From a bacterium (lineage in GTDB: Bacteria > Zixibacteria > MSB-5A5 > GN15 > FEB-12), in contig JAUWMW010000122.1 of assembly GCA_030612965.1 (NCBI GenBank), forward strand, positions 1 to 6,982: 6,982 nt of DNA, read 5' to 3'. The position numbers were made by a program, and so were the translations under genes. The notes under the pieces were generated by a model. The model was not told the DNA's origin. It searched no databases and was given only the letters and a program-made list of their open reading frames with translations. This document shows, piece by piece, positions 1-5,093 of the stretch (position 1 is its first letter; each line of letters starts with the position of its first letter).

Positions 1-2
1 CT

Positions 3-1919
3 GCAAACTCGTATGAGTATCTCGTTGAGGGAGAAGAAATCCCGCCCCCGGCGAAGGACAGTGTCACGGGACCTGAGGAGCAGTACGACTGGTTCGAACG
101 TGATGAGGATTGTGATTCATGTAAGTTTGCTATTCTGGTAAGCAGCGGGGGAACTCTCGGGTGCAACAAACCGACTTACTGGGAAAACATCGTTAAACTG
201 TACAACTACAAGAAGGACAGCCTTGACTATTGCCCGCACAATATCTTCGTGCACTTCCATAACGGGACGAGCGACAATCCAGCCCAAATCCCGTCGAATC
301 AGGTGAGACCCTGCACGCAAGCAGCTATTGACGCCTCCCACGACACTATCGCTCAGAGGATTGCCGCTTGCGAGGCCGATAGTATGAAATCAACGGTTCA
401 GAAGATGTTCACCAATCATGGCGCCGATGATGACGGTGTTGTTCTTCTAGGTGCCGAGCGACTGAGTCCGGAAGAACTCCGCCAAATGCAGCAGAAGCTG
501 ATCGATGCCTGCTGTTCACTGCTGTACGATGAATTCATAACGTGCTACGGCGGCGATATGGTTGATAGGTTAGATAGTCTGGACGATAAAGGGAAGACGG
601 AGATCCATGCCAATTCTGCAGCACCCAACGATGCGCCGGGCACATCTCCAAGGACCGGGGGACACCCCTACCTCAATGCGAAAATAGCCGCTCTTATGGC
701 GGGAAAGTCATATGAGGAAGCGGTCAGAGCTGCTGAGGAAGCCTACCTGAAGTGGCTGGAAGATCATGTAATCCCTTGGCGCTTGAGGTCAATCGCTCGA
801 GAGGAGGCAAAGAGGGATAGCCTACCGGAGGGACGAAGACGTACTCAAATAACCAACCAGATCAACTGGAAGAAAGACGTGCTGGCCAAACAGAGAAGGC
901 AGGTCGACACGACCGGGTGTCCGAGTTGGGTACGGTATCAATTCAAGAAATACTGTGAGTGGAAAGACGTCGTTGTAGCACCCGGCGGGCAGATCCGGAT
1001 CAAGTTCAAAGGAAGCGGCGGCTGCGCCAACATAACCATTTGGGAGAAACAGGCGGACGGATCCTGGAAGCGAATAGTAATATGGAACTGGAATCTTCCG
1101 GGGAGCTTCGGCTATGAGGCCGGTAACGATGAACGTGTAGTCAATGTTGATTCGACCTCGACCGGGATCTTCCGTATCCACAACGACAACGGTGCGTTTA
1201 CGGCTACTGTCTACTCGTATAACAACCGAGCTTATCCTGAGACACCATCCAATGCCCTTACGTATGCCGGTTTCTCCCTCGGTGGTACTGATGGCGGTGG
1301 AACCGAATTCGGATACCACCCGGGGAGCGTGACCACGCCAAATACCGATCAGATCGGGTTTAATTTGGGGGATTCACCAGGCTTGTTTGACTTCTGGGAG
1401 GCCACTCAACATTATACGGCGCAGTTCTCCGCGGGCGGAAACTCCTATTGGGAGGACATGGAACTATACATCAACGTCGCCGGTGTAATGATTCCGGGAA
1501 CGCTGCAGGTTCTGTGTCCGGAGGCCACAAACGGTATGGCTTCCTTGTATATAGATACGGTCGGTGAATACACATGGCCACTCGGCAGTATTGAAGGTCC
1601 GGCGGAGATTTCTTTCGAGGTCGACGAGGATGGCCCGTCTTTCATTTGGGATTGTTGGGCCTTACGATCAACGCTGCCCACCTACCCGGAGACCTGCTGT
1701 ATGGGTGAGATTCGCGGAAACGTAGATTACGATCCGGGCGACGTTATCGACATCTCCGACCTGGTCTACCTGGTCGATTATATGTTCAACCTGGGTCCTG
1801 CACCGCAGTGTCTTGAGGAGGCGGATATCGACGGTTCCGGCGAGATCGACATTTCCGATTTGGTCTCCCTGGTGGATTACATGTTCAGCGGCGGACCGCC
1901 ACCGGCTGCGTGTCCATAG
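3..1919 (+). CDS. Secreted legumain/caspase-like (clan CD) peptidase candidate with C-terminal dockerin repeats, 5'-truncated
   Basis: The frame is open without a stop from base 3, so the gene begins upstream; the in-frame GTG at 249 lies inside the folded domain and is not a credible start. The visible 638 residues begin with what reads as an alpha/beta caspase-like fold: a strand KFAILVSSGG (123-152), a helix with YWENIVKLYNY, a second strand NIFVHFHNG (240-266), then FTNHGADDDG with a candidate catalytic His (codon 417-419) and EFITCYGGD with a candidate catalytic Cys (codon 543-545). The His-Cys gap of 42 residues is close to that of legumains and caspases. A charged helical segment (about 669-906) follows, then two beta-rich, Trp/Gly/Asn-rich segments (about 966-1240 and 1266-1675) that I cannot assign. 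A dockerin-like repeat pair ends the protein. The signal peptide would lie outside the window; secretion is inferred from the dockerin and the cysteine-rich composition. The peptidase call is inference from motif and spacing; the dockerin call is stronger. Confidence 0.72.
   Translation, partial: ANSYEYLVEGEEIPPPAKDSVTGPEEQYDWFERDEDCDSCKFAILVSSGGTLGCNKPTYWENIVKLYNYKKDSLDYCPHNIFVHFHNGTSDNPAQIPSNQVRPCTQAAIDASHDTIAQRIAACEADSMKSTVQKMFTNHGADDDGVVLLGAERLSPEELRQMQQKLIDACCSLLYDEFITCYGGDMVDRLDSLDDKGKTEIHANSAAPNDAPGTSPRTGGHPYLNAKIAALMAGKSYEEAVRAAEEAYLKWLEDHVIPWRLRSIAREEAKRDSLPEGRRRTQITNQINWKKDVLAKQRRQVDTTGCPSWVRYQFKKYCEWKDVVVAPGGQIRIKFKGSGGCANITIWEKQADGSWKRIVIWNWNLPGSFGYEAGNDERVVNVDSTSTGIFRIHNDNGAFTATVYSYNNRAYPETPSNALTYAGFSLGGTDGGGTEFGYHPGSVTTPNTDQIGFNLGDSPGLFDFWEATQHYTAQFSAGGNSYWEDMELYINVAGVMIPGTLQVLCPEATNGMASLYIDTVGEYTWPLGSIEGPAEISFEVDEDGPSFIWDCWALRSTLPTYPETCCMGEIRGNVDYDPGDVIDISDLVYLVDYMFNLGPAPQCLEEADIDGSGEIDISDLVSLVDYMFSGGPPPAACP
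1716..1904 (+). repeat. Two dockerin-like calcium-loop repeats in the C-terminus of the secreted protein
   Basis: Two tandem protein repeats share the core DISDLV-LVDYMF. Repeat 1 (1716-1805) has the loop NVDYDPGDVIDISDL. Repeat 2 (1821-1904) has DIDGSGEIDISDL. Each has Asp/Asn at alternating positions followed by a helix, as in type I dockerin F-hand loops. Each ends in a Gly-Pro-rich turn (GPAP, GGPPP), and cysteines stand before, between and after the repeats. Dockerins bind cohesins in cellulosomes. In non-cellulosomal bacteria similar modules end many extracellular proteins, and their partner is often unknown. No cohesin is visible here. Confidence 0.85.
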
Positions 1920-1967
1920 GGTCCGGGCCCAGCCAGGTAGGTCATGTTATTGACTGCTAAGAAAGAG

Positions 1968-2008
1968 GCCGCCGTTGCATTTGCAGCGGCGGCTGTATTG
2001 TTGGTTGT
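1968..2008 (+). terminator. Intrinsic terminator after the dockerin protein gene
   Basis: Arms 1968-1978 (GCCGCCGTTGC) and 1983-1993 (GCAGCGGCGGC) form an 11-bp GC-rich stem with one G-U pair and a 4-nt ATTT loop. A T-rich but interrupted tract (TGTATTGTTGGTTGTC) follows. It lies about 50 nt after the stop codon of the left gene. Confidence 0.75.
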
Positions 2009-2037
2009 CTATTAGTTGTGCTTCAGAACATTGGTAT

Positions 2038-2075
2038 CCCACCTAAAGCGAATGCGACAGGTGGGTTCTTTTTTT
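2038..2075 (+). terminator. Strong plus-strand intrinsic terminator formed by the left hairpin
   Basis: CCCACCT (2038-2044) pairs perfectly with AGGTGGG (2059-2065) around a 14-nt loop, followed at once by TTC and seven T (2069-2075). With the stem-loop at 1968-1993 this gives tandem termination of the left gene before it reads into the antisense of the DinB-family gene. Confidence 0.7.
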
Positions 2076-2084
2076 GTGTCGTGC

Positions 2085-2115
2085 AAACCCACCCGACGCT
2101 GCCGCTCTGGGTGGG
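2085..2115 (-). terminator. Possible minus-strand terminator after the DinB-family gene
   Basis: On the minus strand CCCACCC (2115-2109) pairs with GGGTGGG (2094-2088) as a perfect 7-bp stem with a 14-nt loop. It starts 26 nt after the DinB-family stop codon. The T tract after it is only TTT, so termination may be weak. Confidence 0.45.
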
Positions 2116-2141
2116 GTACCGAAGTGCTTCAGAACCGCGCT

Positions 2142-2645
2142 CTATACCTCCGGCTCCTCCTGGCCGAAAGCTGCCCAGTCCTCCTTGGCCGGGCCGTACA
2201 GTCCCGGTACCCTGATGCCCGCCTGGCGCATCAACACCGTCATCTGACCACGATGGTGAATTTCGTGTTCAACTAATGCCCGTAACCCAAAACCGCGCAA
2301 CCACTTCTCGCCGTACATATCGACCTCTGAGGTCAGGACATCATCTTCCCAGTCCAGCTTGACGCGATCTATCAGCGTCTTGGCCAGCTTCAAATACGTG
2401 TCGACGATCTCCTGGACAGTCTTAGGCACAGGTTGTTCCCATTCGAAACCGCCGAAATCAAGGCCCATCTGTTCGGCCATTTCCGGGATGGTCATGGTGA
2501 TATGCCAGGCGATTCGCCCTAGGGTGCGATGGTCATCCGCGACCGCCTGATTCAACGACTCATCGGTCAACGCATGCAGCATCTTCAACGTGTTGGTGGA
2601 GGTTTTCCCCCAAGCCTCAGTGAATTCATCAATCTTGTGAAACAT
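2142..2645 (-). CDS. DinB-family (DUF664-like) four-helix metal-binding protein
   Basis: The 167-residue product has the length and helical make-up of DinB/YfiT-like proteins, which are four-helix bundles that bind a divalent metal through three histidines. The probable ligands are visible: His48 in IAWHIT, and His127 and His131 in EHEIHHRGQ, the usual HxxxH-x-GQ end motif. Family members include the damage-inducible DinB of Bacillus and thiol-dependent transferases (bacillithiol, mycothiol). This name is unrelated to DNA polymerase IV. The substrate cannot be told from sequence. The start ATG (2645-2643) has an AGGAGA Shine-Dalgarno site 5 nt upstream (2656-2651 on the minus strand). It is a single gene, convergent with the dockerin protein gene and divergent from the menaquinone operon, with its own promoter candidate, and has no evident link to quinone synthesis. 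Confidence 0.85.
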   Translation of the reverse strand: MFHKIDEFTEAWGKTSTNTLKMLHALTDESLNQAVADDHRTLGRIAWHITMTIPEMAEQMGLDFGGFEWEQPVPKTVQEIVDTYLKLAKTLIDRVKLDWEDDVLTSEVDMYGEKWLRGFGLRALVEHEIHHRGQMTVLMRQAGIRVPGLYGPAKEDWAAFGQEEPEV

Positions 2646-2700
2646 CTGTGTCTCCTATCCACGATTTGATTCAATGATATGTTCTGTTCCAGCAATTCCT

Positions 2701-2729
2701 ATTGTACAAAAACGAATCTGTACGGGCAA
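2701..2729 (-). promoter_or_regulatory. Candidate sigma-70-type promoter of the DinB-family gene
   Basis: On the minus strand TTGCCC (2729-2724) and TACAAT (2706-2701) are separated by 17 nt, near the consensus hexamers and the optimal spacing. This would start transcription near 2694 and give a leader of about 50 nt before the ATG. Recognised by eye only. Confidence 0.5.
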
Positions 2730-2794
2730 GGTGCATTTGGCCGAGCGGTGAGAGACCGGCTGTCGCGCAGAATCCCGCCTGAACAAACGGGTAC

Positions 2795-2822
2795 TTGTAT
2801 TCGAGGCCGAAATCGGTATATT
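2795..2822 (+). promoter_or_regulatory. Candidate sigma-70-type promoter of the menaquinone operon
   Basis: TTGTAT (2795-2800) and TATATT (2817-2822) are separated by 16 nt. Transcription would begin near 2829, about 40 nt before the ATG at 2871. This position supports 2871 as the start of ubiE, because an upstream start at 2679 would lie before the promoter. Recognised by eye only. Confidence 0.45.
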
Positions 2823-2841
2823 GACCCCGCTCTGTGGGATG

Positions 2842-2863
2842 GCCCGGTGTGTCCCCGGGTGAG
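2842..2863 (+). promoter_or_regulatory. Shine-Dalgarno site of ubiE, partly inside a small hairpin
   Basis: GGGTGAG (2857-2863) lies 7 nt before the ATG at 2871 and is the best ribosome binding site in the leader. Its GGG can also pair: CCCGG (2843-2847) is complementary to CCGGG (2855-2859) with a 7-nt loop. The hairpin could limit ribosome access, but this is only inferred. Confidence 0.4.
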
Positions 2864-2870
2864 TCGAAAT

Positions 2871-3695
2871 ATGGAAGCGAAATCTGGTACTGTGCCCAAG
2901 AAGGAGCCGGCCAACATAAGCCGAAAATCCGTGGATGAATCGACCGTCGGGCGACAGCGTGACAATGCGCGGATGTTCGACCGTATCGCTCATCGCTACG
3001 ATTTCCTGAACAGGTTACTCTCGCTCCGGTGCGATGTGACCTGGCGTCGACGGATGGCCGAGTGTTTGCCGGCAGCAAGGAATCTTCACGTTCTGGACGT
3101 GGCCACTGGTACAGCCGATTCGTTGGTATCTCTGGTACAGCATTGTGATCGTATCGAGGTGGGGGTTGGGCTGGATATGGCTGAGCAGATGCTAATGTTA
3201 GGTCGGTCCAAACTGGCGGACAGCGGTCAGGATGCATGTCTGTCGCTGGTGCGCGCCGACGGCGCCGCTATGCCCTTTGAAGACGGTAGTTTTGATGTTG
3301 TCACGATCGCTTTTGGCATACGCAATTTCGCCGACACCGTCGGGGGATTACGCGAGTTCCATAGGGTTCTCAAACCGGGTGGCCGTCTGCTGGTGCTTGA
3401 GTTTTCACTGCCGACCAATTCGTTTCTGCGCCGTTGCTATCTGGCTTACTTTCGGTATATCATGCCGTTGATTGGGAGGCTCTTGTCCGGTGACGCCGGT
3501 GCCTACCGCTATCTCAACCGCTCGGTTGAGAACTTCCGGTACGGATCGGAGTTCTGTGAGTTGATCGCGGCGGCCGGTTTCGCCGAGGTGCATGCTCATC
3601 CACTCACTCTCGGCGTCGCGACTATCTATCAGGGGCAGAAGGAACCGGCGTCAGGCGATTCGCATCTCAATACCGAAGTTGATGGAGCCCACTGA
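2871..3695 (+). CDS. ubiE: Demethylmenaquinone methyltransferase (UbiE/MenG family)
   Basis: This SAM-dependent C-methyltransferase makes menaquinone from demethylmenaquinone, the last step of the pathway, at the membrane face. The 274 residues (from 2871) show the family signatures in order: MFDRIAHRYDFLNRLLSL at 35-52, SAM motif I LDVATGTADS at 75-84, an acidic ribose-binding position in GLDMAEQM near 102, PFEDGSFDVV at 135-144, AFGIRNFADT at 147-156, RVLKPGGRLLVLEFSLP at 165-181, and AYRYLNRSVENF at 211-222. Glycine is replaced by alanine in the usual GTGD of motif I (GTAD); similar variants occur in other MenG proteins as I recall. The frame stays open upstream to an ATG at 2679, but residues encoded there do not resemble the family, and SD and promoter placement favour 2871. 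The protein is slightly longer than the usual 230-260 residues because of a polar N-terminal extension and a polar tail after QGQK. Its TGA shares a base with the menF ATG. In a menaquinone cluster the role is MenG rather than ubiquinone UbiE. Confidence 0.93.
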   Translation: MEAKSGTVPKKEPANISRKSVDESTVGRQRDNARMFDRIAHRYDFLNRLLSLRCDVTWRRRMAECLPAARNLHVLDVATGTADSLVSLVQHCDRIEVGVGLDMAEQMLMLGRSKLADSGQDACLSLVRADGAAMPFEDGSFDVVTIAFGIRNFADTVGGLREFHRVLKPGGRLLVLEFSLPTNSFLRRCYLAYFRYIMPLIGRLLSGDAGAYRYLNRSVENFRYGSEFCELIAAAGFAEVHAHPLTLGVATIYQGQKEPASGDSHLNTEVDGAH

Positions 3696-5092
3696 TGGCT
3701 CTCACTGCTGAACAGATCAGGGTTGGTGAGCTTTCGCAGGCCTTGCCTGCTATGGCTGAGATGATTGATTCCGCTCTTGCCGTCTCCTCCGTCGAACAGT
3801 CTAAGTCTCACCCGATTCGATTGTCAGTAGGACTGCCCGCAGTGGATCCGCTTCAATGGCTGGCATGGCAGGTCGCGACCGATCGTCTGTACTGGTCCGA
3901 TCGTGCCGGGGCTTTTGAAACGGCTGGAATCGGCGTGGCCGATCAGATTGAAGCTAACCCTGGGGACGCCCTTGGTATGGAACTGTCGCACCTCCGGAAG
4001 AAGCTGGCCCCGGAGTCTGAACCACTGAGATACTATGGCGGCTACCGGTTCCACGATGGACAAGGCGGCTCCGATAACGAATGGAACGGGTTAGGTCCGG
4101 GTCGTTTCGTGCTGCCGAGGTTTGAACTGTATCGTGAGGACGGGCAAAGCCAGTTCGTGTGCAATCTGGCGCCTCACACAGATCGTGAGCGACGAGCCGA
4201 ACTGATCAAGGCGCTAAGGAATGTTACGTTCACAATCGACGATAGCTCACCAGTCTTGCCTTCTCAAATCAGGCGTATCGATCTGCCGGACCGTATGGCG
4301 TGGGGGACGGGCGTGGAAGAAATTCTCAAGGCAGTGAACGACGGCCAGTTGTCAAAAGTTGTGCTGGCCCGTCGCACGACGCTGGAGTTTGACGTTGCCC
4401 CGGACCCCTTGCGGTTGTTGCGCCATCTCAAAGCGCGCTCGCCCGGTTGCTTTCATTTCTGTTTTCAGTTTTCAGGGTCGGCGACTTTTATTGGCGCCTC
4501 ACCGGAACGGCTGTACCGGCGCGTCGGTCGTCACATCGAATCCGAGGCGGTCGCCGGCACCCGGCCGAGGGGGGCGACTTCAGATGAGGATACTCGCATG
4601 TCCCGAGAACTCCTGGCCAGCGCGAAGGATGTCACCGAGCATGCCTTTGTAGTAAATGATATCGCCCGAGTGCTGAGGCAAATCTGCCGGCACTGGAGAA
4701 CGGCCGAGGGTGACGCTGCTGGTTCATTGATGAAACTGGCGCGTGTTCAGCACCTGGTAACACGGCTGGAGGGTGAACTGGCCGGCGGTTACGACGACTC
4801 CGCGATACTAACGAAACTGCATCCGACCTCCGCGGTGGGAGGAACGCCCACCGCACGGGCGATACCGATGATAGAGAAGCTGGAACCATTCGATCGCGGC
4901 TGGTACGCCGCTCCGGTGGGATGGGTGACCAATGACGCTGCTGAATTTGCTGTCGGGATTCGCTCCGGATTGGTCGATGGCTGCAAGTTGCATCTGTACT
5001 CCGGCGCTGGAATTGTACAAGGCTCTTCGACCGAGGAGGAGTGGCGCGAGATCGACAGTAAGCTGTCCGGTTTTCTTGCTGCCCTGAATTGA
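3695..5092 (+). CDS. menF: Isochorismate synthase MenF
   Basis: It converts chorismate to isochorismate with Mg2+, the committed entry into menaquinone synthesis. The 465-residue protein has the chorismate-binding fold in its C-terminal ~260 residues: SKVVLARR (220-227) with the likely general-base Lys221, FIGASPERL (265-273), ESEAVAGTRPRG (282-293) with the likely acid Glu284, SAKDVTEHAFVV (309-320) with a probable Mg ligand Glu315, LHPTSAVGGTP (375-385), FDRGWYAAPVGW (399-410), VGIRSG (420-425) and YSGAGIVQGSS (435-445) before EEEWREIDSK. The N-terminal ~190 residues are the less conserved half typical of MenF/EntC/DhbC. Isochorismate synthases of siderophore or salicylate pathways are similar, but the menD neighbour settles the pathway. 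The ATG overlaps the ubiE stop by one base (TGATG), with a GGAG site at 3684-3687 inside the end of ubiE, so translation is probably coupled. Confidence 0.95.
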   Translation: MALTAEQIRVGELSQALPAMAEMIDSALAVSSVEQSKSHPIRLSVGLPAVDPLQWLAWQVATDRLYWSDRAGAFETAGIGVADQIEANPGDALGMELSHLRKKLAPESEPLRYYGGYRFHDGQGGSDNEWNGLGPGRFVLPRFELYREDGQSQFVCNLAPHTDRERRAELIKALRNVTFTIDDSSPVLPSQIRRIDLPDRMAWGTGVEEILKAVNDGQLSKVVLARRTTLEFDVAPDPLRLLRHLKARSPGCFHFCFQFSGSATFIGASPERLYRRVGRHIESEAVAGTRPRGATSDEDTRMSRELLASAKDVTEHAFVVNDIARVLRQICRHWRTAEGDAAGSLMKLARVQHLVTRLEGELAGGYDDSAILTKLHPTSAVGGTPTARAIPMIEKLEPFDRGWYAAPVGWVTNDAAEFAVGIRSGLVDGCKLHLYSGAGIVQGSSTEEEWREIDSKLSGFLAALN

Positions 5093-5093
5093 T

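Larger units (their letters stand above)
2018..2135. mobile_element. REPIN/MITE-like palindromic element with 12-bp flanking direct repeats
   Basis: GTGCTTCAGAAC occurs exactly at 2018-2029 and again at 2124-2135. Between them lie 94 nt: 3 nt, an 88-nt inverted-repeat structure (2033-2120), 3 nt. The left arm (2033-2067) matches the reverse complement of the right arm (2086-2120) at 27 of 35 positions, and each arm is itself a hairpin with a 7-bp CCCACC/GGTGGG stem. An 18-nt spacer containing a 7-T run sits between the arms. Two inverted hairpins separated by a short spacer is the layout of REPIN elements; the flanking direct repeats could be a target duplication. It has no coding capacity. 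It could instead be a locally duplicated bidirectional terminator. The structure is seen directly; mobility is inferred. Confidence 0.55.

Noticed and set aside
822..1319. Minus-strand open frame of 165 codons within the secreted peptidase-like gene.
   Set aside because: It is antisense to a continuous 638-codon frame ending in a recognisable dockerin.
2018..2135. CRISPR-like reading of the repeated GTGCTTCAGAAC and CCCACC/GGTGGG motifs.
   Set aside because: Only two direct copies exist, and the interval between them is an inverted repeat, not a unique spacer; no cas genes are present.
2016..2276. Short plus-strand frames of 65-86 codons over the palindromic element and the end of the DinB-family gene.
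   Set aside because: They are composed of terminator hairpins, the T-run and antisense DinB sequence; no SD site and no plausible protein.
2731..2811. tRNA-like stretch: TTGGCCGAGCGGTGA resembles a Ser/Leu tRNA D-arm, a CCCG/CGGG hairpin sits like a variable arm, and TTCGA sits like a T-loop.
   Set aside because: There is no matching acceptor stem, the T-stem halves (2795-2799 and 2807-2811) do not pair, and the D-loop and anticodon stem do not fit. At most a decayed remnant; most likely chance.
2671..3237. Minus-strand open frame of 188 codons across the divergent promoter region and the 5' half of ubiE.
   Set aside because: It covers both promoter candidates and conserved UbiE motifs; its Pro/Arg/His-rich translation does not look like a protein.
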